This document shows, in pieces, positions 26,774 through 34,678 of a DNA stretch of 34,678 nucleotides. This DNA is from an uncultured Lachnospiraceae bacterium (GTDB lineage: Bacteria; Bacillota; Clostridia; Lachnospirales; Lachnospiraceae). Every line of letters begins with the position of its first letter. Within the stretch, counting starts at the first letter, position 1. The translations under genes were made by a program, and so were the position numbers. The stretch lies in the NCBI GenBank assembly GCA_947626915.1, contig CANQUA010000035.1, forward strand, positions 1 through 34,678, in the 5' to 3' direction. The notes below the pieces were generated by a model, which did not search any database, was not told the origin of the DNA, and worked only from the letters and a program-made list of their open reading frames with translations.

Positions 26774-26920
26774 TCAACGGTTCGGGTTTTCGCAGCTCTG
26801 ATTGCCAACGGTGCAGGATGTCTTGCACGCGGACTGGCAGGAAGTCTGGCACTCGCCGCAGCCGCCGTTTTTCACGGACTGTTTCAATGTGTTGCCGCTT
26901 AAAGTTTTAACTTTCTTCAT
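26774..26920 (-). CDS. scfA: SCIFF ribosomal peptide precursor
   Basis: This 48-residue peptide starts MKKVKTLSGN and contains CGECQTSCQSACKTSC followed by TVGNQSCEN. These six cysteines (C21, C24, C28, C32, C36, C43) are the SCIFF (six cysteines in forty-five) signature. ScfB links Cys sulfur to an acceptor residue in the core. GGAGGG lies six bases before the ATG at 26918-26920. It is too short to be found by ordinary length cut-offs. Its biological role is not known; near-universal presence in Clostridia suggests a housekeeping or redox function rather than an antibiotic. Confidence 0.96.
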   Translation of the reverse strand: MKKVKTLSGNTLKQSVKNGGCGECQTSCQSACKTSCTVGNQSCENPNR

Positions 26921-26986
26921 GTCTTTCCCTCCTCATAAGCTATGTAACAGCGCCTTTCCGCGCCAATCTCGTCAGATATCCTAAGG

Positions 26987-27015
26987 ATTATATCATAACT
27001 CTTAAATTGTTGCAA
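26987..27015 (-). promoter_or_regulatory. Near-consensus promoter for scfA
   Basis: TTGCAA (27010-27015), a 17-base spacer and a perfect TATAAT (26987-26992) lie about 67 bases before the scfA start codon. Confidence 0.8.
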
Positions 27016-27102
27016 GGCTTTTAAAAAGTGTTTTTCTTGTACTATCCCTACCGGGACATGAATATATTGAAAACAACAAAGCCGACAGAACGGTGCCTCC
27101 CC

Positions 27103-27462
27103 ATGAATCCTTCCAAAACCAAGGTTTTCCTGCGTTCCCTCTTCGTATCCTATCTGCTGTCCGCCCTGCTGCTGACGGCAATCGCCTTCGCGCTCTATAA
27201 GTTCCGCCTGAAAGAAAGCCAGATCCGCCTGGCCGTCGATCTGGTCTACGTCCTCTCCTGCGCCCTGGCAGGGTTTCTGGCGGGCAGGGGGCTGCGCAAA
27301 AACCGCTTTTTCTGCGGCGTCGCAGCCGGAAGCCTGTATTTCGCGGTTCTCCTGCTTATGTCCGTCCTCATCAATCAGGGCCTGGCCGCCGAGCCGAAAG
27401 AACTGGCCGTCGCGCTGGGCTTCTGCATCGGAAGCGGCATAGCCGGCAGCGTCCTGAGCTGA
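27103..27462 (+). CDS. Small four-helix membrane protein, TIGR04086-like
   Basis: This 119-residue hydrophobic protein has four predicted helices (about 9-29, 43-62, 69-90 and 98-118) and a short charged N terminus. Size, helix spacing and position next to scfA fit the TIGR04086 membrane family of Clostridia. The function of that family is unknown. The start is uncertain: an ATG at 27058 and a GTG at 27028 are also in frame, and none has a good ribosome site. It is divergent from scfA and convergent with the polymerase-like gene, with a two-way terminator after it. Confidence 0.7.
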   Translation: MNPSKTKVFLRSLFVSYLLSALLLTAIAFALYKFRLKESQIRLAVDLVYVLSCALAGFLAGRGLRKNRFFCGVAAGSLYFAVLLLMSVLINQGLAAEPKELAVALGFCIGSGIAGSVLS

Positions 27463-27491
27463 AAAACTTCCATTGCGTCTCTCAATCAGAC

Positions 27492-27552
27492 AAAACAGGG
27501 GCCGCCGCCATTCTGCCGCTTTCATCCGCAAAATAGGCTGCGCCCCTGTTTT
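27492..27552. terminator. Bidirectional terminator
   Basis: AAAACAGGGGC and GCCCCTGTTTT (11-base arms) flank a 39-base loop between two convergent genes. A-rich and T-rich ends serve both strands. Confidence 0.75.
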
Positions 27553-27563
27553 ACAGCTTCCTT

Positions 27564-29246
27564 TTACTTTTTCCCGGTTCTCCGGCTGTCCTTCCCTTCC
27601 ATCCTGAAACGCCTTTTGCCGACCGCTTCCCTCGGCGTCACAGAAATGCACAGAAGCAGCCACATTACCGGAGTTGCGATCGGCTGATGGATATTTACCG
27701 CCGCCTGAACGTTGAAGCAAAGCACCGCAAACATCGCGCCTACGGCGATCGGATGCTCCAGCCGTTTCTTCACCGTACTCCAGATCGAAGTCCCGATGAT
27801 CCCCAGATAACTCAGCAGGCCCATCGGTCCGATCGTCACCAGATACTGAAGGAACTCATTATGCACGCTGTCAACGCGCTCGCCATAAAACTGTCTTACC
27901 TCATCCATATTATTAAACCAAACCACAAGACCAAAGGTATCCGGCCCATAGCCGAATACTTTCTGCAGCGGAGAATATTCCTTATAATCTCTCATCGCGA
28001 GCCGCCATATATATCCGCGGCGGGTCCCCCAGTTATCATCAAAAAGCAAAAACTTCTGCAGGCCCCCATAGCGCTCCGCATGACCGGCAACGTTCACATC
28101 CCATAACGCCCAAACCACCGCCAGTACAACCAGAATAATGATGCACCACCAGCCGCGAACCAGCCATTTGCACAAAGGGTCCCGGTCCGCGGCCCCGGCG
28201 CCGGCCGCATTGGAAACGACTGCCCGTTTCCCCGCCGTGAAATGCACGATATACAGCGCTGCGCACAAAAGCCAAAGTCCCGCCACCACCAGCCAAAGTC
28301 CCGAAAAATCCGCGATCATTCTAAATATACTGTTGATGCCCAGCACATGCTCCGCATAATGCACCTCTACATAATGGATCACTCCCGCCACGGAAAAGAA
28401 TGCGGCCAGAATCACCAAATACCTGCGGACCCCTTCCCGGCTGCGGAACATATATAACGGCATGAACCCGAAAAACGCGGCCATCGACAGATAAGCGTTA
28501 TCGCTCATGCCGGTAATCAGGGCCGCAAACGTCACGGCAATCACCAACCCATACCAAATATTTTTCCCCACTCCGGTACTGCTGGCGAACAGCACGCCGG
28601 CCACGGCCATTACCATCGCCACGCAGGACGTATACGTATTTATATTTCCGATCGTAGACGTAAACATATAGCGCTGCCCCTCTGCGATCTCCGCCTTAAA
28701 ATGAAGCAGATCCAGATCAAAATAATCCGCGATTCCCAGCAGGCACATGAGGAGCCCGGAAATCAGGAAAAGCTCTATGTGCCACGCCTTGATCTCATAA
28801 AAGCGGGTCACGCAGAAATAAACGCCCACATAGATCAGCAGCAGAAACGCCCCCGAATATCTTCCCTCATTTCCCCAGAACGCTTCCCATTTATACGGAG
28901 ACAACGCGGTAGAAATAATCACGATCACCGCAAACGCCAGCACCATTATATCCGTGCCGGTAAACATCTCCCGAATTTTTCTTTTCTGAAACAACGGCTT
29001 TTTCCCGCGTATAGAGCAAATCAGCTTCACAATGCCATATATAGCAAAAAGTCCCAGCAGGCTGCAGGCGCAAATACAATAATAATAATATTTGGTCTCC
29101 AGCATATTATAATAGTAATCATCATAAATCAAAAAATGCCCCGCCAGCACGGCCACCACAAATATGTCCGTCACAACGGCCAGAAAAGGAAACTGCCTTT
29201 CCTCTTTCTTCTTCTGAACGCTTCTTCCCCTTTTTTTTCCTTTCAT
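27564..29246 (-). CDS. O-antigen ligase / Wzy-type polymerase family membrane protein
   Basis: This 560-residue protein has about twelve membrane helices. The region STALSPYKWEAFWGNEGRYSG lies near residue 110, and the late motif VDSVHNEFLQYLVTIGPMG (near 480) is the Wzy_C / O-antigen ligase signature. Such proteins polymerise or transfer lipid-linked glycans at the outer face of the membrane. The start at 29244-29246 was chosen because GGAGG sits six bases upstream; an ATG 13 codons earlier lacks one. No glycosyltransferases are adjacent, so the glycan is unknown. The gene stands alone, facing away from the wall-repeat protein. Confidence 0.82.
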   Translation of the reverse strand: MKGKKRGRSVQKKKEERQFPFLAVVTDIFVVAVLAGHFLIYDDYYYNMLETKYYYYCICACSLLGLFAIYGIVKLICSIRGKKPLFQKRKIREMFTGTDIMVLAFAVIVIISTALSPYKWEAFWGNEGRYSGAFLLLIYVGVYFCVTRFYEIKAWHIELFLISGLLMCLLGIADYFDLDLLHFKAEIAEGQRYMFTSTIGNINTYTSCVAMVMAVAGVLFASSTGVGKNIWYGLVIAVTFAALITGMSDNAYLSMAAFFGFMPLYMFRSREGVRRYLVILAAFFSVAGVIHYVEVHYAEHVLGINSIFRMIADFSGLWLVVAGLWLLCAALYIVHFTAGKRAVVSNAAGAGAADRDPLCKWLVRGWWCIIILVVLAVVWALWDVNVAGHAERYGGLQKFLLFDDNWGTRRGYIWRLAMRDYKEYSPLQKVFGYGPDTFGLVVWFNNMDEVRQFYGERVDSVHNEFLQYLVTIGPMGLLSYLGIIGTSIWSTVKKRLEHPIAVGAMFAVLCFNVQAAVNIHQPIATPVMWLLLCISVTPREAVGKRRFRMEGKDSRRTGKK

Positions 29247-29403
29247 GTACTCCTCCATTGCATTATAATGGAGTAAGTATACCACAAAACATTTTTACCT
29301 ACAACTTAATACCCCCTTTAAATCTTATTAAATTTCTTTTACTTTCCCGTTCCAGACCTCCTCCATCCGCCCCCCAACTTTCGATAATTTCCATTATAGG
29401 AAG

Positions 29404-29409
29404 TATAAT
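29404..29409 (+). promoter_or_regulatory. Possible -10 box for wall-repeat protein gene
   Basis: A perfect TATAAT lies 71 bases before the ATG. The -35 region (TCGATA at 17 bases) is weak, so the promoter is tentative. Confidence 0.35.
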
Positions 29410-29480
29410 TACCTCGTAATGTAACCAAAGGATTTTCCCATAAGGGAGATCAAAAAAGGAAAAAGGAGAGTGCATTAATT

Positions 29481-31037
29481 ATGAGAAAGCAGACAAAAAT
29501 CGCTGCGGTAGCCTCCGCAGCAGCCCTGCTGGCCATCGGCGCTTCCATGACGGCGTTTGCTGCCGAGTGGATCAAGTACGATGATGGCACCTGGAGCTAT
29601 GTGGACAGTGATGGAGAGTACATTGAAGGCTGGCATCCGTATAATAATGACGGCAATCGGTACTACATCAGTCCGGAAGATGGCTTGATGGTTACTTCAG
29701 ACATCATTGAGGTTGACGGCGACTATTATTACGTAAATAGCAGCGGCGCCAGAGTATCTGACAAGTGGGTGGAAGTTTCGAGTGACAAAGGTTTTGGACT
29801 GGATGAGTATGAGGGGGACATCGAAGACTCTTATTACTATTATGTCCAGAAAAACGGAAAAATCCTGGTCGGAGACGGCGCTACGCACAGCGTCCGGCTT
29901 ACCAACTCCACTTCGGATAAGGGCCTGTTCTATTTTGACGAATATGGACGCATGATGACCGGCTGGATTAAGACGGAAGATGGACATTACATTTACTGTG
30001 ATCCGGAAGGGACCGATGGCAGAGTGCTGGGTCAGGCTGTTAAAGAGGACTGGCTCGACCTTAATACCGTTACTCTTACCGATGAACTGCAGGATATTGC
30101 TGATGAAGAAGACATGAGAGACGACAGCAGCGGCAAGGTCTGGTTCTACTTTGGTAAGGACGGCAAGAACTACATCAGTAAAAATGATGAAAAAATTAAC
30201 GGAAAACGCTATTGCTTTGATGCTAACGGTGTTATGGCATGGAATGAATGGGTGAAAGTTAATTCCACTACGAAATATTATGCGCTTTCCGATGGACGTC
30301 TTGCAGAAAAAGTATGGCGCAAGATCGGCGACTATTATTACTACTTTGAAGGCAGGAAAGCCTTTGGTGTAAATGAAGAGACCAAGAAAGATGGGGACAA
30401 AACCGTTTATACGTATGCGGATGTTTACACTCCCAAATATCTCAATGGTGAATATTATTTCTTCGATTGCGAGGGCAAACTTGTAGCGGATAAGGTCGTG
30501 GATACCAGTAAAGGCGGCAATCTTGGAAAACTGACGCCTGCTGACAGCAGCTTAAGCCAAAAAGTAGCAGATCATCTGTATTATTTTGATGGCAAAGGTA
30601 ATATGGTTGTCGGAGCGCAGTTCACGGATGCGGATGGCAATACCGGATTTGTTAATAATCAGGGTGCCGTAGTCACAGCCAAAGTAGCAATTATCGGCGG
30701 ATATGTATATGCTTACGATGAAGAGCTTGGATTTTCTGTGCTTGTAACTCCCGCGTATGAGGATTACGCTTATGTTGTGGTAGAAAAGAAAGATGATATC
30801 GTCTGCTACACCAGGGCAGGCAAAGCGGATGCTTCTAAGCAGTCTACCTATGATAAGTACTTTGGCGAAGGCGTTCAGGACATTCTGGTTGTTGTAAAAG
30901 ACAATGGCGCTCTTGCTACCAGCAAGTCTGATGTTGTAGCAGAAAGCAACGTATCTGCTTCAACGACAAAGTTTGAACTGAAAACAGATTCCTATGGTGT
31001 GGTTGTAGAAAAAGCAGCAGCCTCAACAGGAGCCTAA
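29481..31037 (+). CDS. Secreted cell-wall-binding-repeat protein (copy A)
   Basis: This 518-residue protein has a signal peptide at 1-28 (KIAAVASAAALLAIG core, cut near AFAA). The mature part is made of aromatic, Gly-rich repeats of the CW_binding_1 (choline-binding-like) type, for example YFDEYGRMMTGWI at 151-163 and others of the pattern YYF(D/E)..G.... No catalytic domain, LPxTG or C-terminal anchor is seen. It is acidic and Tyr-rich. Such proteins sit non-covalently on wall teichoic or glycan polymers. AGGAGAG precedes the ATG, and a strong terminator follows. A paralogue lies in opposite orientation at the window end. Base composition is more AT-rich than the upstream genes. Confidence 0.85.
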   Translation: MRKQTKIAAVASAAALLAIGASMTAFAAEWIKYDDGTWSYVDSDGEYIEGWHPYNNDGNRYYISPEDGLMVTSDIIEVDGDYYYVNSSGARVSDKWVEVSSDKGFGLDEYEGDIEDSYYYYVQKNGKILVGDGATHSVRLTNSTSDKGLFYFDEYGRMMTGWIKTEDGHYIYCDPEGTDGRVLGQAVKEDWLDLNTVTLTDELQDIADEEDMRDDSSGKVWFYFGKDGKNYISKNDEKINGKRYCFDANGVMAWNEWVKVNSTTKYYALSDGRLAEKVWRKIGDYYYYFEGRKAFGVNEETKKDGDKTVYTYADVYTPKYLNGEYYFFDCEGKLVADKVVDTSKGGNLGKLTPADSSLSQKVADHLYYFDGKGNMVVGAQFTDADGNTGFVNNQGAVVTAKVAIIGGYVYAYDEELGFSVLVTPAYEDYAYVVVEKKDDIVCYTRAGKADASKQSTYDKYFGEGVQDILVVVKDNGALATSKSDVVAESNVSASTTKFELKTDSYGVVVEKAAASTGA

Positions 31038-31064
31038 CAACTTAAAAGCGAACCAGTAAAGTTG

Positions 31065-31096
31065 TTGCCGCTCTGGTCTTAAGATCAGGGCGGCAA
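31065..31096 (+). terminator. Terminator after wall-repeat protein A
   Basis: TTGCCGC and GCGGCAA arms extend to a 14-base stem with a TTAA loop, followed by TTTCTTT. It closely resembles the terminator of the inverted paralogue (33062-33093). Confidence 0.85.
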
Positions 31097-31189
31097 TTTC
31101 TTTGCTGCATAAAATACTTTTTAATCCGAAAATCCGGAGGCATGTATTTATTTTCGTCTTCGATTCATTACGTCCTAAGCAAGAAAAGA

Positions 31190-31219
31190 TTGCAATCCCC
31201 CACACCTATACAGTATAAT
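31190..31219 (+). promoter_or_regulatory. Promoter of the AAA-ATPase gene
   Basis: TTGCAA (31190-31195), an 18-base spacer and TATAAT (31214-31219) lie about 45 bases before the ATG. Confidence 0.65.
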
Positions 31220-31264
31220 AAATAATATATCCAGCGCATAATCTCAGAGGAAAGGAGACGGCGT

Positions 31265-32959
31265 ATGACGGCAAAAAAGAAATTACCGGTTGGGATCGAA
31301 GATTTCCGGGAATTTATATCGGAAGATTTTTATTATGTGGACAAAACCGGGTTTATCATCGATCTGCTGCGGGGCTGGGGCAAGGTCAATCTGTTCACTC
31401 GCCCCAGGCGGTTTGGAAAATCTCTCAATATGAGTATGCTGAAAGCGTTCTTTGAGATTGGGAATGATCCGGCGTTATTTGACGGGCTTAAGATCAGCCG
31501 GGAAGATTCGCTGTGCTGTCAATATATGGGGAAGTTTCCTGTAATCTCTGTCAGCCTGAAAAACATCGGCGGCAGGACGTTTGACGCTGCCTGCAATGCT
31601 CTGCGTGATGTGATTGGGAAAACGGCCATGGCATTTCCATTTCTGGCGGAAAGCAGCCGATTGACGGATATGCAGAAAAACTTATATCACGCTTTGACAG
31701 AGGTGAAGAACGGCTTTTTCACGATGCCGGAGGCCGCCTTGACTGCCAGTCTGCAGACCTTGTCGATGCTGCTTTCGCGGCATTATGGACAGAAGGCAAT
31801 TCTATTGATCGATGAATATGATGTACTGCTGGATCAGGCGTTTCAGGGCGGTTATTACAATGAGATGAGCGGTTTGATCCGCAGACTGTTCAGCAGCGCG
31901 CTCAAGAGCAATGACAGCCTTTATTTTGCAGTGCTTACAGGATGCCTGCGCGTTTCGAAAGAAAGCATTTTTACCGGCCTGAACAATCTGAAGGTATTGT
32001 CAGTTACCGATCAGAGATTTGATGAATATTTCGGATTTACAGACAGTGAAGTAAAAGAGTTATTGGCTTATTATGATTTGACAGAACATTATAACTCCAT
32101 CCGGGAATGGTATAATGGTTATTTGTTTGGAAATGCGTCCGTATATTGTCCATGGGACGTGCTGAATTATTGTGATTTGCTTCTGACGGACCCGGGAGCA
32201 AAGCCAAAAGATTTCTGGTCCAATACCAGCAGCAACTTCATCGTTCGCCGCCTTATTGACAAGGCCGACCGGCAGACCAAGGATGAAATCGAATGTCTGA
32301 TAGCCGGAGAAACAATCACAAAGGAGATTCGTCAGGAACTCACTTACAGCGAACTGGACCATACCATTGAGAATCTGTGGAGCGTCCTGCTCACGACAGG
32401 TTATCTGACCCAGCAGGGAGCTTCGGGAAACAATCAATATATCCTCGCGATTCCCAATACAGAAATCCGGGAGATCTTTATCCGGCAGATCCGGGAATGG
32501 TTTACTGAAAGTACAGTTCGGGATACCGCTAAATTGAATCAATTCTGCGAGGCATTTCGCTCAGCGGATGTTCAGAAAATCGAAGCCGGCCTGAACGCTT
32601 ACTTATGGGATACGATCAGTATTCGGGATACGTTTGTCCGTAAATCCCTGCGGGAGAATTTTTATCATGGCCTTTTGCTTGGCCTGCTGCGTCACATGGA
32701 AAACTGGCTGATCAAATCAAACGTGGAATCAGGAGAAGGATATGGAGACATATTGATCGAGATCCCTGGCAGCCGAATCGGTATTGTGATCGAGGTAAAA
32801 TACGCAAAAAATGATGCTCTGGATGATGCGTGTGCAGAGGCATTACAGCAGATCGAAGAAAAAGGCTACGCATCCAGATTGCTGGATGATGGGATGACAA
32901 CTATCCGTAAATATGGAATTGCCTGTTATAAAAAGCATTGCAAAGTGGCGTTGGGGTAG
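31265..32959 (+). CDS. AAA-ATPase-like / PD-(D/E)XK nuclease-family protein
   Basis: This 564-residue protein has the AAA-ATPase-like fold (PF09820 type): a Walker A variant RPRRFGKS at 46-53, Walker B ILLIDEYD (179-186) with D183/E184, and a sensor region TGCLRVSKESIFTGLNN (225-241). The C-terminal PDDEXK_9-type domain (about 460-560) has D495 in GYGDILIEI and E510-x-K512 in IVIEVKYAK, so the nuclease core looks intact. AGGAG precedes the ATG. These genes occur in many copies in gut anaerobes; their role is unproven, with mobile-element or defence links suggested. It lies between two inverted wall-protein genes and is AT-rich relative to the left part of the window. Confidence 0.88.
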   Translation: MTAKKKLPVGIEDFREFISEDFYYVDKTGFIIDLLRGWGKVNLFTRPRRFGKSLNMSMLKAFFEIGNDPALFDGLKISREDSLCCQYMGKFPVISVSLKNIGGRTFDAACNALRDVIGKTAMAFPFLAESSRLTDMQKNLYHALTEVKNGFFTMPEAALTASLQTLSMLLSRHYGQKAILLIDEYDVLLDQAFQGGYYNEMSGLIRRLFSSALKSNDSLYFAVLTGCLRVSKESIFTGLNNLKVLSVTDQRFDEYFGFTDSEVKELLAYYDLTEHYNSIREWYNGYLFGNASVYCPWDVLNYCDLLLTDPGAKPKDFWSNTSSNFIVRRLIDKADRQTKDEIECLIAGETITKEIRQELTYSELDHTIENLWSVLLTTGYLTQQGASGNNQYILAIPNTEIREIFIRQIREWFTESTVRDTAKLNQFCEAFRSADVQKIEAGLNAYLWDTISIRDTFVRKSLRENFYHGLLLGLLRHMENWLIKSNVESGEGYGDILIEIPGSRIGIVIEVKYAKNDALDDACAEALQQIEEKGYASRLLDDGMTTIRKYGIACYKKHCKVALG

Positions 32960-33061
32960 AGAGTCGACGAAGCGGGCAATGCGGATTTGTGCGACAGATT
33001 CTCAGGGTGAAGAGGCGAGGCAGGATATTGTATTACTAAATAAATTAAGAACAGAAATGTA

Positions 33062-33093
33062 TTGCCGCCCCGGTCATAAGGCCGGGGCGGCAA
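33062..33093 (-). terminator. Terminator after wall-repeat protein B
   Basis: TTGCCGCCCCGG and CCGGGGCGGCAA are perfect 12-base arms around an 8-base loop. The T-tail on the minus strand (TACATTTCT) is modest. It serves the inverted paralogue and may also stop readthrough from the ATPase gene. Confidence 0.7.
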
Positions 33094-33175
33094 AGGTGTT
33101 ACCTGTAAATTACTTTTGCTACAAATGGTTCTCGCAGTCTGGAATACCGCTAATGAAAATCTGAGTTAATCTTCA

Positions 33176-34678
33176 CTATTCTGCGGGTGTTTGCTCTGCT
33201 TTTTTCCCTACGCCGTTAGCATCTGTGGTGTCAAACGGGATCAGCTTCTCTGCGCCATCCGCTACAATGTCTTCTTTCCTTGTAGCAAGAGTGCCGTCTT
33301 CATTTACAACGATATAGTCACCATTCTTATAATCCTTGTTTGTACCGTTGTCTTTTCCTTTCTTACTATAGGATACTACACCCGTTTCACCAACTTTAAC
33401 ATAACCATACTCGTAATCATCCTGCTCCTGAAGTACTGCAAAGCCTGTGTCAGCATTATTTGCATATACCGCTTTATTGATAATTGCAATGGCATCCGTA
33501 ATCACATTACCATCTTCATCCACATATCCGGTATAGCCGCCATATTCAAACTGTGCGCCCTTGACCAGGTTTCCGCCTTCGTCAAAGTAATACGTATTAC
33601 CAGCAACCTTGCCTACGGTATTCTTCTTCGCGTTGTTCGTAGTTAAAGTAACGCTATCTTTACCTACCGTAACTGTAACATCCCCAGTGGTATCGTCTCT
33701 CTTTCCCGCCGTTACCAGGGTATCTACTAAAAGCTTTCCATCTTTGCCGAAGAAGTAATATACTTTGTCTTGGTAGTATACGGTAATGTCTTTCGCATCT
33801 CCTACCCTATAGCCGACAGATTTGCCCTTATTGTCAAAGTAATAATATACTTTGTCATCAAGATTACGCCACTGGCTTTTTGCAAAGCTGCCGTTGGAAG
33901 TAGCATAATACAGAGCGCCATCGTATTCCACCAGATCATCCTGCCACATGACTCCGTCATCACCCAGGTAATAAGATTTGGAGTCGTCCAGACCGTCTAC
34001 CACAGTCTTTCCATCTCCGCCAAAGTAAAACCAGACTTCATCATCTTCTGAATGATCGCCATATACCAGATCCTCCAGATCCTCGTCGGCTTCCAGGTCA
34101 ACCTCGAGAAGATTCACCCAGCCTTTGACTACCGGCTGTCCAAATACATATTTGTCGGTTTTCTCCGGATAGCAATACATGTAATTGCCATCTGTATTGA
34201 TCCAGCCGGTCAACATACGTCCGTACTCGTCAAAAACGAACTTGGATGTCTTGCTCGATCCGGTTTCAACCGGGATCGCTTTCGCCGATAAACTTGCGCC
34301 GTCTCCGGTTACAATCTTACCGGTCTTGTCAGCATAAAAATAATAGGATTCCGGGGCATTCGGGTCATACAGTTCATCTTCGTCGAGGTCAAGCATCTCG
34401 ACCACGTCGCTGCTGTCAAGCTCGATCCACTCGTTCTTTGCCATAGCGCCGTTGCTGTGGAAATAGTAGTACTCGCCACTGTCAACCTCTTCAAGGGTAG
34501 ATGCAGCCATCAGTCCTGTATCAGGATCAATGTAGTACCTCTGACCGTCATGATTCCATGTCTTCCAGCCTTCTACGGCTTCGTCGTCCGCGTCCAAGTA
34601 GGTCCATGTGCCATCAGTGTTTTCGGTCCATCCGGCAGCAAACGCCGTCATGGAAGCGCCGATGGCCAGCAGGGCTGC
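33176..34678 (-). CDS. Secreted cell-wall-binding-repeat protein (copy B), start outside window
   Basis: The open frame continues through an in-frame ATG at 34651 up to the last base. The residues before that ATG read AALLAIGAS, the middle of the signal peptide seen in copy A, so the true start lies a few codons beyond the window. The mature part shares the same order of aromatic repeats as copy A (for example FDEYGRMLTGWI, and GNYMYCYPEKTD against GHYIYCDPEGTD). No enzyme domain or anchor motif is present. The nucleotide sequence of the signal region is identical to copy A for 46 bases, while the mature parts have diverged. It is transcribed toward the ATPase gene. Confidence 0.85.
   Translation of the reverse strand, partial: AALLAIGASMTAFAAGWTENTDGTWTYLDADDEAVEGWKTWNHDGQRYYIDPDTGLMAASTLEEVDSGEYYYFHSNGAMAKNEWIELDSSDVVEMLDLDEDELYDPNAPESYYFYADKTGKIVTGDGASLSAKAIPVETGSSKTSKFVFDEYGRMLTGWINTDGNYMYCYPEKTDKYVFGQPVVKGWVNLLEVDLEADEDLEDLVYGDHSEDDEVWFYFGGDGKTVVDGLDDSKSYYLGDDGVMWQDDLVEYDGALYYATSNGSFAKSQWRNLDDKVYYYFDNKGKSVGYRVGDAKDITVYYQDKVYYFFGKDGKLLVDTLVTAGKRDDTTGDVTVTVGKDSVTLTTNNAKKNTVGKVAGNTYYFDEGGNLVKGAQFEYGGYTGYVDEDGNVITDAIAIINKAVYANNADTGFAVLQEQDDYEYGYVKVGETGVVSYSKKGKDNGTNKDYKNGDYIVVNEDGTLATRKEDIVADGAEKLIPFDTTDANGVGKKAEQTPAE

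Noticed and set aside
32913-33164. Short plus-strand frame after the ATPase gene
   Set aside because: It overlaps the ATPase C terminus in another frame and runs through the terminator hairpin at 33062-33093. No ribosome site.

Overview
The window looks like a chromosomal segment of a GC-rich anaerobic member of the Clostridia, most likely a gut Lachnospiraceae. Supporting signs are a SCIFF ribosomally made peptide with its radical-SAM maturase next to secDF and yajC (a hallmark of Clostridia), a GPH-type sugar carrier with a YesN-like AraC regulator, strong AGGAGG ribosome binding sites, and cell-wall-binding-repeat proteins. Almost all genes lie on the minus strand. Few features are on the plus strand: the AraC regulator, a small membrane protein, one wall-repeat protein and an AAA-ATPase.

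Region 1 (1 to about 12.4 kb) is a glycoside/hexuronate locus. One minus-strand operon encodes a GPH carrier, a HAD phosphatase, a GH3 enzyme of the NagZ-like Asp-His type, a GH2 beta-glucuronidase/galactosidase, and the start of a second GH3 enzyme cut by the window edge. An AraC regulator is divergent from it. A second minus-strand unit, uxuB-uxuA (fructuronate reductase and mannonate dehydratase), carries almost the same operator-promoter block as the carrier operon. The two units therefore probably form one regulon that imports and trims beta-glycosides (probably glucuronides) and feeds the uronic acid toward KDG. A MITE-like inverted repeat sits between the regulator and uxuA. A stand-alone DUF362 gene follows.

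Region 2 (12.4 to 19.7 kb) is an amino-acid biosynthesis operon in transcription order leuB, ilvD, ilvB, serC, serA. It has a near-consensus promoter and a strong terminator. A compact multi-hairpin element of unknown role lies between ilvB and serC. A MATE exporter precedes leuB.

Region 3 (21.3 to 27.5 kb) is the scfA-scfB-secDF-tgt-yajC operon, driven by a near-consensus promoter before scfA, with a hairpin terminator between the peptide gene and its maturase. A small TIGR04086-like membrane protein is divergent. Region 4 (27.5 kb to the end) holds an O-antigen-ligase/polymerase-like membrane protein and two paralogous secreted wall-repeat proteins. The paralogues face each other as an inverted pair with an AAA-ATPase/PD-(D/E)XK gene between them. 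The DNA from about 29.3 kb on is visibly more AT-rich than the rest.

No rRNA, tRNA, CRISPR array or intact transposase was recognised. The best candidates for something undescribed are the shared operator block, the inverted wall-protein pair around the ATPase, and the multi-hairpin element before serC. None of these is proven to be a new system from sequence alone.
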